A stretch of DNA of 33,893 nucleotides from Sedimentisphaerales bacterium. Its GTDB lineage: Bacteria; Planctomycetota; Phycisphaerae; Sedimentisphaerales; Anaerobacaceae. Positions 7,340 through 15,822 of the stretch are shown piece by piece (position 1 is the first letter of the stretch; every line of letters begins with the position of its first letter). The translations under genes and the position numbers were made by a program. The notes under the pieces are model-generated. The model saw only the letters and a program-made list of their open reading frames with translations. It made no database searches and had not been told where the DNA came from. The stretch lies in assembly GCA_030611315.1 (NCBI GenBank), contig JAUWPZ010000026.1, forward strand, positions 1-33,893, read 5' to 3'.

Positions 7340-7427
7340 ATTTTTTATCTCGGTTCCGGCTCAATGCCGGCATCCGGTCCTTCTATATCCTGCCTGCTCC
7401 GGTTTAATCCTGATTACCGGTCAGGCC

Positions 7428-10400
7428 TCAATATCTGTATTTATGTTTCTTCTCGGTGGGTGTTCCGTTCATTGGGAACGTGATATCATCAATTTCCCAT
7501 AGCTCTTTTGGCGCCCACGGCAAAAACGTCAGCCAACTCTTAGCTAACCTTTCAAAGTCCTTCATGTTGGCAAGGCCGTCGAGATTCACGTCGCTGCTCG
7601 GGTGCCGCTTCTGGGCTACTATTGCAAAATCCTTCATGTTGACAAGGCCGTCGAAGTTCACGTCGCACCTCAGTAACCATCTGCTCTTGCTGGCATGAGC
7701 GGTTCCACCGTAAGCGCCCATATTGAGCCTGCCGCCGTTGGACATTGGCTCGGCTTTCGGATGCACGTTTGGGTCGCCGGCATCGATACAGGAACTGCTC
7801 AACTCATCAATCACCCACATATTTTGCCCCGGCCAATATCGACCATACTCCGAGAGCAAGTGATAGTCGCCGTTATTGGCCTCGGCGAACAAAGGCTTGC
7901 CGCTGATATTGCCCCGCGCTTCGGCATCGAACGAATTAGGCGTTTCAATGCAGCTATAACGGGCCCGGCACAGGGACAAATCACCGTAGGTATTGTTCCA
8001 CAAAATACAGTTGGCGATGTTGGGTGCGGCGCCGTTCACGGCGTTGACGCCGAAGTAGTTATCCACTATTGTCATATTGCTGATGGTAGGCGAAACGCCG
8101 CCGCCATCGCAAAAAATTCCCCCTTGTCCGCAGTTTCTGAGAATAAAGTTCCGCAGCACGCTTCCGGAACGTTCGCCCCCGTAAAACGAAAAGGCATAAC
8201 CACCCGGGGCTGTAACAACCGCCGCCTCGGCGGCGCTCTGTACCGTTATCGCCTTGCTGACAAAAACGACCTGTTCTACGTAAACACCCGGCCAAACCAG
8301 CACTACGTCGCCATCCTTGGTTGCCTCAACGCCTCTCTGGATGGTGGCGAAAGCGTCCGCTCTGCTTAAGCCGTTGTTCGTGTCGTAACCTCTGGTTACG
8401 TCAACATGGTAAACCACTCGGCATGTGCTCTTGCTTGCCTGCCTGGTCCCGCCGTAGGCGCCCATGTTAATCCGCCTGCCGTTGGGCTGCGGTTCATGCC
8501 CGACAGGGTCCTTCGGATTGCCGGCGTCAATGCACGGACTGTGCATCGTATCAATATCCCAATCGCCGGTTCGCGGATTATAACGACCGTGAACAGACTG
8601 CAAGTGGTAATCCGGAACTCCGGTCGGTGCAAATAGCGGGTCCTTATGAATATTGCTTATTGAACTGGGATAGCCCTCCTCATCCTCGACGTCACAATAG
8701 ACCACAGGGCTGTTACACGCAGGGTCAATCAGCATTATCTCAAGGCCATCATTGTACCAGACAATGCTGTTCTTTACTCTGATATCACTGCCGGCCGATT
8801 GTATTGCTCCATCGGCTAAAGGATTCATCAAGGGGCTGGGTATGAGTCTGTTGTGAGCGACGGTGCAGTTCGTAACCTTAACAAAGCAGCGAGGGCAATC
8901 CGCCTCTGGGCAATCCGGAATATTCGCCCCTCGTTGTGTGTATATCCCGCTGCCTGAAATCGCCGAGTTATGCGAAATAACACAATTTCGCAGCACCACG
9001 TTTGTTTGTGGGCCGGTACAATATACACCACCGCCGGTCATAAAACCGTTCTCTGAGCGAGGTCCGTTGAAGGAAATCTCACAATCGGTCACCACCGCGC
9101 TGCTCCGATGCCAGTATATTCCGCCCCCCAAACCATTATGATAAACCGTATTATTCCTTATGATGCAGTTGCTTATCTCTGCGTTGGCGCCTCGAATCAG
9201 ACCGATACCTCCGCCGCGTCCGCCGGATTCGGCGGCCCCAAAACCCCCTGCTTTGCAATCTTCAACGAGGCAATCAATAATCAGCGGTTCGCCGCCCACA
9301 CAGCCGATGCCGCCGCCTATTTCGGTGCCGCAATTTCTAATCACGCAATCAACGATGGTAGGACTGCTGAACTCGCAGTAAATCCCACCGCCGATAGGGT
9401 GTGCGGGGTTGAGGTTCCATCGCATGTGGTCGGCCGGGATATTCGAGTCGTGAATTCTCCCCGCTCGGATAGTAAAGCCGCGCAATACCGAATCGGCCTT
9501 CTCCGCCTCGTGGAAATAAAACCCTCTATGCCCTTTGCCCCCGTTATCACCGGTCCCGCCGTTACCGCCGTGACCGCTCTGCTCTGTGCAGTCGATTATG
9601 GTCTGCTCAGGTCCATTGGTACTGCGAACGGTAATCGCCTTGCCGCGAAACTCAATATCACGATTGCGGTCTCCCGTATAGACTCCCGGCCCGACTTCAA
9701 TAACATCACCGTCGTTTGCGGCGTCAATGGCATCCTGGATAAATTCATAGTCCCCGTTCCCGTCCCCGGACACATAGATAGTTCCCGAAGGCCGGTGCAG
9801 GTGCGCCGACAGGTTATCAATCATGACCCTGGTCCCGAGAAGGATGATGTAGCAGGTACCTTGTAGAGACCTCAGGCCGATTTCATTGTATCCTATGCCC
9901 AGCTCTTCGGGGATAGACCAGTTCTGGCCGTCCGACGAAACAGAATAAAGCAAATAACCGGGCGGCGATTGCACAATATCGGCATTGGACGGGAAGAGCA
10001 CGTTGAGTTTCAAAATCCCCTTTACAGTTTTGCGCACTTGTCCCGGACCACCAATAGGGAAACAGTAACCCAAGTGTGCCGGTTGACCTTCGTACCCAGT
10101 GAAACCCAAAGCTCTTTTGTCTCCGCTGCCGGAGTAATAAAGGAAAGGCTCGGGTGGCGGAAAAGCGTTTTTCGGCCAGAAAATAGAATGGTTGTTACTA
10201 TCCTTTTTTGCCTTGTCGGTGCTGAAATCGTCGAAGTAATTATACGTCCAGCCGGGCGATACTTTCGATGCAACGGCATCCAGGGAGTATTCGAAGAAAT
10301 CGCAACAAGGAAAGTTGATTTCGCCCGTTAGATGAACCGAACCGGCTGTCAGGGTCAATCTGAGATGTATATCGCCGCCAGGCAAATCTGTGGTCGTGCC

Positions 10401-10724
10401 CTCGAATTCAATTGCCGTAGGTGTAACAACCGTGGCGGTCAATTCGGTCATGTTAAACAGCAAACCGAGGCTCGTAGTATGCCCAAAGGGGTCGTCGCTT
10501 AACGTTGCATCGACCCAGTCGAAGGAGGCGGTACCTCCGCCAATATCGACCGTAAGCTGGAACTGTCCCGTGATGTAGTAGGTCTCGTGGACACCGGCAA
10601 AGCCGCCGGTTTGAAGCACGGTACTTTGGTTCGGGACAAACCTGTAGGTGTTCGTCTCGGCCCCTGCCGATACGCTTGCAATAATGCAGACGACCATAGA
10701 AGCTATTAACGTTCTGTTTTTCAT
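7428..10724 (-). CDS. Large secreted parallel beta-helix protein with C-terminal dockerin-like loops
   Basis: Starting at the ATG at 10724 gives 1098 residues with a clean signal peptide (KNRT then a hydrophobic stretch to SAGAE); a GTG 21 bases upstream would add a charged stretch before it. Residues about 30-310 form a beta-rich region I do not recognise. Two right-handed beta-helix modules follow, each opening with a 'IQDAIDAANDGDVIEVGPGVY'-like strand and each closing with a 'GRxNMGAYGGTxxASKS' block. Near the C-terminus two Asp/Asn loops, DVNFDGLVNMKDF and DVNLDGLANMKDF, make a type I dockerin-like calcium-binding pair, with about 35 residues after it. Beta-helix modules of this type are related to polysaccharide lyases, but no catalytic residues can be assigned. 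It is probably a surface or extracellular protein. Confidence 0.8.
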   Translation of the reverse strand: MKNRTLIASMVVCIIASVSAGAETNTYRFVPNQSTVLQTGGFAGVHETYYITGQFQLTVDIGGGTASFDWVDATLSDDPFGHTTSLGLLFNMTELTATVVTPTAIEFEGTTTDLPGGDIHLRLTLTAGSVHLTGEINFPCCDFFEYSLDAVASKVSPGWTYNYFDDFSTDKAKKDSNNHSIFWPKNAFPPPEPFLYYSGSGDKRALGFTGYEGQPAHLGYCFPIGGPGQVRKTVKGILKLNVLFPSNADIVQSPPGYLLYSVSSDGQNWSIPEELGIGYNEIGLRSLQGTCYIILLGTRVMIDNLSAHLHRPSGTIYVSGDGNGDYEFIQDAIDAANDGDVIEVGPGVYTGDRNRDIEFRGKAITVRSTNGPEQTIIDCTEQSGHGGNGGTGDNGGKGHRGFYFHEAEKADSVLRGFTIRAGRIHDSNIPADHMRWNLNPAHPIGGGIYCEFSSPTIVDCVIRNCGTEIGGGIGCVGGEPLIIDCLVEDCKAGGFGAAESGGRGGGIGLIRGANAEISNCIIRNNTVYHNGLGGGIYWHRSSAVVTDCEISFNGPRSENGFMTGGGVYCTGPQTNVVLRNCVISHNSAISGSGIYTQRGANIPDCPEADCPRCFVKVTNCTVAHNRLIPSPLMNPLADGAIQSAGSDIRVKNSIVWYNDGLEIMLIDPACNSPVVYCDVEDEEGYPSSISNIHKDPLFAPTGVPDYHLQSVHGRYNPRTGDWDIDTMHSPCIDAGNPKDPVGHEPQPNGRRINMGAYGGTRQASKSTCRVVYHVDVTRGYDTNNGLSRADAFATIQRGVEATKDGDVVLVWPGVYVEQVVFVSKAITVQSAAEAAVVTAPGGYAFSFYGGERSGSVLRNFILRNCGQGGIFCDGGGVSPTISNMTIVDNYFGVNAVNGAAPNIANCILWNNTYGDLSLCRARYSCIETPNSFDAEARGNISGKPLFAEANNGDYHLLSEYGRYWPGQNMWVIDELSSSCIDAGDPNVHPKAEPMSNGGRLNMGAYGGTAHASKSRWLLRCDVNFDGLVNMKDFAIVAQKRHPSSDVNLDGLANMKDFERLAKSWLTFLPWAPKELWEIDDITFPMNGTPTEKKHKYRY

Positions 10725-10759
10725 CCTACACCGTATTGCCCACACTTATTGAATTTTTG

Positions 10760-10816
10760 AAAAAAAGGGCTGGGCCGGCTTTGTCCTGCGACATTTGGTG
10801 CCTGTGCCAGCCCTTT
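10760..10816 (-). terminator. Rho-independent terminator of the Cys-rich dockerin gene
   Basis: Read on the minus strand, AAAGGGCTGG (10816-10807) pairs perfectly with CCAGCCCTTT (10773-10764). Its T-side merges into a run of seven T (10766-10760). The 10-bp stem has a 33-base loop. It sits 36 bases after the stop at 10852 and before the start of the next gene, so it separates the two dockerin genes into distinct transcripts. Confidence 0.75.
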
Positions 10817-10851
10817 AATTCAAACTTCGACAAAATTACTACAGTTCTTCA

Positions 10852-11862
10852 CTATTCATCGTCGGTAAACGGCATCTCATATTCTCTGCCCCATCGCTGG
10901 GTTAGAATCGCAAGGTCGATTAAATTGATGACATCATCTCCGTTCAGGTCGCCATCGAGCGGCTCCGGCTCATTCGGGTCAAAATCCTTTGGAATCGGCC
11001 TGACGTGAATAACGTCCGGGTCATCCACCATTTCGTCGTTTGGTTCTACATCGATAATCGGCCTGTCAACTACGTGCACCCTGACATAAACCACATCCTT
11101 GTCCGCCGCCGCCGGTATTGGAGGCAGTATCTTGTCCGGGGCGCTTGGGTCCAAAAGTCGGTCTTCCCACTCTTCAATTGGAAGAGGATACGCCGGATGT
11201 GCAAAGGTATGAACGATGCCTCGCAAATAATAAATGCCCGGTCTCCTGAAGCGGATGGGCACTCCGACTTTTGCCCTGCCGATGCTTGGACCTTTACGGC
11301 AGTCTTTGGCTCCGTCACGACCAATGGTAACCCAGGGACAGGGTAGTATTTCTGTATCGGTGGGTTCCGGGCATCTGACGCCGAGATTCCTGCATTCCTC
11401 GCAGCAGCAACGCATCTCCTCCAGGCACTCCTTCAAATTGGCGGCATCGACGCATTTGCATCCCTTGCACATCTGTAGGACCAGCGATGTACCCAAACAC
11501 CCGTAAGAGTGCTGATACCATACACCTTCCAGCTCTCGACTCAGACAAAAGATGACCCTTGTTCCCACGGGCACCCGGAGACCCCCGTTTGCCCTGGGAA
11601 AGTTCTCCGCCGCCCCGGTCGGCAGATAGTAAGCATTGGTGCTCCATATAGGAGGTCCAATCAGACATGCCCGCGGCGAAGCCATAGTATATTTCATTAC
11701 CGGTATAGGTCGCCAGCGTGTAACATTTGGCTCGTTGGGACCCACGTTCGGCTCGCCGGAACCTCCACCGGAGCCTTGGTACTCGGCGGGGACCACCCCA
11801 CAAACCAGGGCCAGGGCCAAAGATGCCAACAGACAGCCGCTAACAATAACTCTTCTTGACAT
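10852..11862 (-). CDS. Secreted Cys-rich protein with one dockerin-like loop
   Basis: A GGAGGTG ribosome site ends six bases before the ATG at 11862 and decides the start, giving 336 residues; a longer in-frame ATG at 11880 lies before that site. A signal peptide (RRVIVSGCLLASLALALVCG) has a Cys within its hydrophobic part, but the context is not a good lipobox. A Gly/Asn/Pro linker follows, then an unrecognised domain with a remarkable Cys cluster near residues 130-165 (CKGCKC, CCCEEC and single Cys). The C-terminus has one Asp/Asn loop, DGDLNGDDVINLIDLAIL, half of a dockerin. A weak promoter (TTGATG, 15-base spacer, TATAAC on the minus strand) may lie in the gap before 11987. Function unknown; secretion and surface location are inferred. 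Confidence 0.7.
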   Translation of the reverse strand: MSRRVIVSGCLLASLALALVCGVVPAEYQGSGGGSGEPNVGPNEPNVTRWRPIPVMKYTMASPRACLIGPPIWSTNAYYLPTGAAENFPRANGGLRVPVGTRVIFCLSRELEGVWYQHSYGCLGTSLVLQMCKGCKCVDAANLKECLEEMRCCCEECRNLGVRCPEPTDTEILPCPWVTIGRDGAKDCRKGPSIGRAKVGVPIRFRRPGIYYLRGIVHTFAHPAYPLPIEEWEDRLLDPSAPDKILPPIPAAADKDVVYVRVHVVDRPIIDVEPNDEMVDDPDVIHVRPIPKDFDPNEPEPLDGDLNGDDVINLIDLAILTQRWGREYEMPFTDDE

Positions 11863-11986
11863 AGTACACCTCCATAACAAAAAACATCCTTACTCAAAAA
11901 CGTTTACCTGCGCGCAAGTTAAGGCAAAACGCCTTTTTACAATCATCGTTATAAAACCGTAGAAAATTCATCAAACTATTGCCCTT

Positions 11987-13846
11987 CTATTTTCCCAAGG
12001 CCCCTTCGGCCAACTGCACAAGCCACAACAGCCCTTCCTCGTACTGTTGTGGCGTTTGGTAACTTCTTTTCCTCGGCTTGGCAAATTCATTACCTGCATC
12101 GACCTCATCGATGTTTTGCAGGTAAGAGAATCTCAGCTCGCCGGCGATGCCGTTGGTTCCCGAAAATTCTATCCTGTCGATAACGTCCGTTTTTAGGTCG
12201 ATGGTATAGATAAGCTTGACTTGTCCGTGGTCCATTTCGACCCGGGCTTTATCGTTGCCCGGTATGTGTTTCGTTGCAAACCAGAGACGCTGTTCGGCGG
12301 CGTCTCGCCTGACCGTATCAATTGAGTGCAGTCCCATCCAGGGCCTTGCCAGCCCCCGAAAGAAACTGCCCGCTTTATACGTCGCCTTCACTGCTCCGCC
12401 GGCCCCGTACACACGTGCCCCTTCGTCGCTGTCCGTGATTTTTAAGCCGCCGGCGACCTGCAGTTTAAGCCACGCGCCGTATCGCCTGCTTGTCGCGTAC
12501 ACAAACGGTAACCGTCCCGCCCCGGAAACCTTTTCCCCGTTCACCTGCCCCGTTATCCTGAAATAAGTCCAGCCGCGCTTGTGCATCTCGTCGCGATTGT
12601 CGATAGTTCCGGCGCCGATGGGCCAATCGGATTGAAAATAGTCCTCGTCCAGTACGTTGTCGTGCCGAATTGCCCAGAAACGATTGCCGTTTCGGTTTCT
12701 ATCGACAGTGGCGATAACCAGCAATCCTCTCTCCCTGCCGGGAACATATTCCATCTGTTCACCGCTGCCTTCGACCTGCGAAAGGAACTTGCTTAATTGC
12801 GGATTGTCCGTGGGCAGACGAGCGACGCTCAGGTCGTCGGCCCATGTCCGATAGTTGTTAATATAAATGGTATTCTTGTGATAGTAGTAATTGGCCTGGT
12901 CGTTTTGCAGCAATTGAGAGTAAGATTCTTTACCGTTTGCATTGGATTTGCGACGCATCATCATTGGATTGCCCGCGCCTTCGGGGAAAAAGTACCAGTA
13001 CTCCTCGCCGCTGTTGTTTGCTTGTCCCGATGTACTGAAAATGTGTGGATTTCCTCCCGGCTGTTGACCGATGATGTTTTTCTCAGGCCCGGAAGTTACC
13101 GCGATAGTACCGACAGCCAAAACCCCCGCCGTCGTTAGCGAAACAAGGGTCGTTTTGCTTATTGCCGTTCCTACCAGAGTCGCCGCCAAACCGACCTTGG
13201 TCGTGGCCGCCGTTACCGACACTCCCGCCGCCGCAGCTTCACTTGGAGCCGTCATCTTGCCGAACAAAATCAGAGCTGCCAGCAGCGACCCTCTTCCGAA
13301 GCCGTTCCTGGAGAGTTCTTTCTGCAGCGACCTTTTTGCTCGCAAGAATAACATCCGTGTGCTGAACTCGCTGCATCCCATCGACTCGGCGATATCAGCG
13401 TACGACATTTCATCGAAGCAGCGCATAATAAGAACAGCCCGGTGCCGGGTCCTCAGCTTTCGCATCGCAGTCGAGACAATTTGTTTCAATTCCTGGCTTA
13501 CCAGATTCTCCAGGCCTTCCCGGCGGCTGCCGCTGCCGCGATTTGCTGCGGATTTGGCCGCCCTGGCCTGGGTGCGCTCTGTCCTCTGGTGACGGTGGAA
13601 CTTGTTGGTAGCTATCCCGTACAGCCAGGGCCAGAATCTATCGGGTCTTTTCAATTTGCCTAATATCTTGCACATTTCCAACATACTCTCCTGTACTATT
13701 TCATCTGTCAGGTCTTCGGCCAGCGTAAGGCGGTAAACATACACGCCCAAACGCCCTCTCGCCTCTTCAGCCAGGCGCTCCAAACACTGCTTATCGCCAT
13801 ACCGGGCCTTTTCGACCAATTGAATGTATTTCAAATCTTCACTCAT
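11987..13846 (-). CDS. ECF sigma factor fused to membrane anchor and large C-terminal domain
   Basis: Residues 1-180 are an ECF sigma factor. Region 2 includes DEIVQESMLEMCK and RFWPWLYGIATNKF (about 48-84). Region 4 includes RTRHRAVLIMRCFDEMSYAD and a helix-turn-helix ending in RAKRSLQKEL (about 132-178). An Ala/Thr-rich stretch follows, with hydrophobic segments near 186-198, 217-229 and 232-251, so at least one crosses the membrane. The remaining 365 residues, probably extracytoplasmic, are beta-rich and not recognised; they resemble LolA-like or outer-membrane-lipoprotein folds only in general texture. ECF factors are normally about 180-200 residues with a separate anti-sigma factor. C-terminally extended ones are known in planctomycetes and may sense signals directly. 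No anti-sigma gene is adjacent. The start is the Met followed by the SEDLKYIQLVEKA region. Confidence 0.85.
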   Translation of the reverse strand: MSEDLKYIQLVEKARYGDKQCLERLAEEARGRLGVYVYRLTLAEDLTDEIVQESMLEMCKILGKLKRPDRFWPWLYGIATNKFHRHQRTERTQARAAKSAANRGSGSRREGLENLVSQELKQIVSTAMRKLRTRHRAVLIMRCFDEMSYADIAESMGCSEFSTRMLFLRAKRSLQKELSRNGFGRGSLLAALILFGKMTAPSEAAAAGVSVTAATTKVGLAATLVGTAISKTTLVSLTTAGVLAVGTIAVTSGPEKNIIGQQPGGNPHIFSTSGQANNSGEEYWYFFPEGAGNPMMMRRKSNANGKESYSQLLQNDQANYYYHKNTIYINNYRTWADDLSVARLPTDNPQLSKFLSQVEGSGEQMEYVPGRERGLLVIATVDRNRNGNRFWAIRHDNVLDEDYFQSDWPIGAGTIDNRDEMHKRGWTYFRITGQVNGEKVSGAGRLPFVYATSRRYGAWLKLQVAGGLKITDSDEGARVYGAGGAVKATYKAGSFFRGLARPWMGLHSIDTVRRDAAEQRLWFATKHIPGNDKARVEMDHGQVKLIYTIDLKTDVIDRIEFSGTNGIAGELRFSYLQNIDEVDAGNEFAKPRKRSYQTPQQYEEGLLWLVQLAEGALGK

Positions 13847-13899
13847 ACAGGGCCATTTTCACCCTTGCTGCCATATATCACTATTAAGTATGTGCCACC

Positions 13900-13909
13900 A
13901 AGCGCCCTA
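13900..13909 (-). promoter_or_regulatory. AAGCGCCCTA element, second copy
   Basis: This 10-mer is identical to the one at 7205-7214 and lies about 54-63 bases upstream of the sigma-factor start. I found no convincing sigma70 promoter for this gene. A TAAAAT (minus strand, 13936-13931) lies upstream, but no -35 is correctly spaced. Confidence 0.3.
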
Positions 13910-13995
13910 AACGTAACGCCTTTTCTCACTATTTTACCATTTTTCCGCCAATTATTCTGAAAAACTCGTTTTATCCGGTATTTGTGAAATCAGGC

Positions 13996-14023
13996 TTGAA
14001 AAGAGACGGTGTGCCTGTAAAAT
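13996..14023 (+). promoter_or_regulatory. Sigma70-like promoter of the L-arabinose-type operon
   Basis: TTGAAA (13996-14001), a 16-base spacer and TAAAAT (14018-14023) each match the consensus at five of six positions. Transcription would start near 14030, giving a leader of about 90 bases that contains the perfect hairpin at 14065-14098. Confidence 0.5.
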
Positions 14024-14064
14024 CGTGAAAACCGCCGGAAAGTAATTGACCGGCGAAAGAGAAT

Positions 14065-14098
14065 AGAAGACAGATACCAGATAACAAATCTGTCTTCT
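14065..14098 (+). promoter_or_regulatory. Perfect 11-bp inverted repeat in the sugar-operon leader
   Basis: AGAAGACAGAT (14065-14075) pairs with ATCTGTCTTCT (14088-14098) across a 12-base loop. A ribosome site, AGGAAAGGG (14105-14113), and the ATG at 14119 follow directly. No T-tract follows, so it is not a terminator. It could be a repressor operator for sugar-responsive control or an RNA stem guarding the ribosome site. The operon has no linked regulator gene, so this is the only visible control element. Confidence 0.6.
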
Positions 14099-14118
14099 GC
14101 TATTAGGAAAGGGAATAA

Positions 14119-15771
14119 ATGACTTTAGGCACTTTGGACTGGGTAATAATTGGATTGTATTTTGCCGTCGTGTTCGGAATCGCCTTGTGGGTCATCAAGC
14201 AGGGACAGAAGTCCTCGGCGGATTACTTCCTCGCAAGCCGAAATATGGGCTGGTTCGTTATTGGAGCTTCTCTGTTTGCCTCCAATATCGGCTCGGAACA
14301 CTTAGTCGGCCTGGCCGGCGCCGGCGCAGACAGCGGAGTGGCGATGGCTCACTATGAGCTGCACGCCTGGTGTTTGTTGGTCCTCGGCTGGGTGCTCGTG
14401 CCGTTCTATTCCAGAAGCAGTGTCTTTACAATGCCCGAATTTCTTGAAAGGCGTTATTCTCCGGCGGCAAGATGGTTCCTCTCTTTAGTCAGCCTCATCG
14501 CTTACATCTTCACAAAGGTTTCGGTGGCGCTCTTCGCAGGCGGTATCGTCTTCAAAGTCCTCTTCCCGACCGACCTGTTTACCTGGGTCAGCAATTTCTG
14601 GCTCGGCGCGATACTCATCGTGGTCTTTACCGGCATATACACAATCCTCGGCGGCCTCAAGGCCGTTGTCTATACCGACGCCATGCAAACCGTCGTCCTC
14701 ATCGCCGGCTCGGCCGTGGTTACCATCATCGGCCTGCAAAAACTCGGCGGCTGGGGAGAGTTAAAGGCTACCTGCGGCAGCGAAATGTTCAACCTCTGGA
14801 AACCGATAAACGACCCGAATTTCCCCTGGTTCGGGATGCTCTTTGCAGCTCCGATTGTCGGGATGTGGTACTGGTGTACCGACCAGTACATCGTCCAGCG
14901 GACCCTCGCGGCCCCGGACGAAAAGACCGCTCGACGTGGAACAATCTTTGCCAGCTACCTGAAGCTTACTCCGGTGTTCCTTTTCATCATACCCGGAATG
15001 ATTGCTTTTGCCCTGGCCAAGAGCGGCAAGGTCGAGGGAATGGCTGCCGTGTTGAAGGAAGGGCAATCCAACCAGGCATTTCCACTGTTGGTTACGCAAT
15101 TGTTGCCCATGGGCCTTCGGGGACTTGTCGTAGGCGGTTTGCTGGCTGCGCTGATGAGCTCGCTCTCGTCGGTGTTTAATTCGTGTTCTACGCTGTTCAC
15201 CGTCGATATCTATAAAAAAATCAAACCGAATACCTCGGAGCAGGCACTCGTTCACGTCGGGCGGCTTGCGACGGCGGCGATGGTGGTGCTCGGGCTGCTT
15301 TGGATACCGTTTATGAAGTATATTTCGGGCGCCTTGTACGTGTACCTGCAAAGCGTACAGGCGTACATCGCACCGCCCATCTTTGCGGTATTCTTTCTGG
15401 GTGTGTTTAGTAAGCGAATTAATAGTGCCGGATGTATGGCGGGCCTGGTCGGAGGCTTTATTGTAGGTATGGCACGCCTTGCAGCAGAGGTATGCAAAGG
15501 TTCTTTGGAAGGTACTATCCTGCATACCTTTGCCGAAATCAATTTCCTGTATTTCTGCCTGTATCTCTGTGCGTTCTCTGTACTGCTTATAGTCGGAGTC
15601 AGCCTGTTGACGCCCAAACCCTCTGAGGAACAGATAAAAGGCCTTACGTACGCAACAACCGCTTTAATGGACAAGAAAAAGTCAAGGGCCAGTTGGAACA
15701 AGTGGGACGTCATACATACCGTGATTGTCCTTCTGCTTATTCTGGCGGCCTATCTGTATTTCACGGGCTAA
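14119..15771 (+). CDS. Sodium/sugar symporter (SSS/SGLT family)
   Basis: The 550-residue protein belongs to the solute:sodium symporter family. It shows about 13-14 hydrophobic segments, the N-terminal WVIIGLYFAVVFGIALWV helix, and the QKSSADYFLASRNMGWFVIG block. The SGLT hallmark ASNIGSEHLVGLAGAGA follows near residue 55-71. The ASLMSSLSSVFNSCSTLFT-like segment near residue 350 (here AALMSSLSSVFNSCSTLF) is the usual sodium-site helix. Length and motifs are complete. As first gene of an operon with ribulokinase, epimerase and isomerase, it most likely imports L-arabinose or a similar pentose with Na+. A purine-rich ribosome site six bases upstream supports the start. Confidence 0.9.
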   Translation: MTLGTLDWVIIGLYFAVVFGIALWVIKQGQKSSADYFLASRNMGWFVIGASLFASNIGSEHLVGLAGAGADSGVAMAHYELHAWCLLVLGWVLVPFYSRSSVFTMPEFLERRYSPAARWFLSLVSLIAYIFTKVSVALFAGGIVFKVLFPTDLFTWVSNFWLGAILIVVFTGIYTILGGLKAVVYTDAMQTVVLIAGSAVVTIIGLQKLGGWGELKATCGSEMFNLWKPINDPNFPWFGMLFAAPIVGMWYWCTDQYIVQRTLAAPDEKTARRGTIFASYLKLTPVFLFIIPGMIAFALAKSGKVEGMAAVLKEGQSNQAFPLLVTQLLPMGLRGLVVGGLLAALMSSLSSVFNSCSTLFTVDIYKKIKPNTSEQALVHVGRLATAAMVVLGLLWIPFMKYISGALYVYLQSVQAYIAPPIFAVFFLGVFSKRINSAGCMAGLVGGFIVGMARLAAEVCKGSLEGTILHTFAEINFLYFCLYLCAFSVLLIVGVSLLTPKPSEEQIKGLTYATTALMDKKKSRASWNKWDVIHTVIVLLLILAAYLYFTG

Positions 15772-15788
15772 TGCGCCCTGTGCACGAA

Positions 15789-15822
15789 GGATGAGAGACG
15801 AAAGACGATGGATGAGAGACGA
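15789..15822 (+). repeat. 21-bp direct duplication across the ribulokinase start
   Basis: GGATGAGAGACGA occurs at 15789-15801 and again at 15810-15822, a 21-base period. The duplication brings several ATGs close together. Only the one at 15808 is in frame with the kinase. Confidence 0.7.

Noticed and set aside
9108..9866. Long plus-strand open frame opposite the beta-helix gene
   Set aside because: Antisense shadow of a repetitive, GC-rich coding region; no ribosome site, signal or domain.
14121..14133. GACTTTAGGCACT also present at 27311-27323
   Set aside because: A 13-base match in 34 kb is expected by chance several times, and one copy is coding.
14761..15525. Minus-strand open frame of 254 codons opposite the symporter
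   Set aside because: Shadow of the symporter's codon pattern; Arg/His-rich with no recognisable domain.
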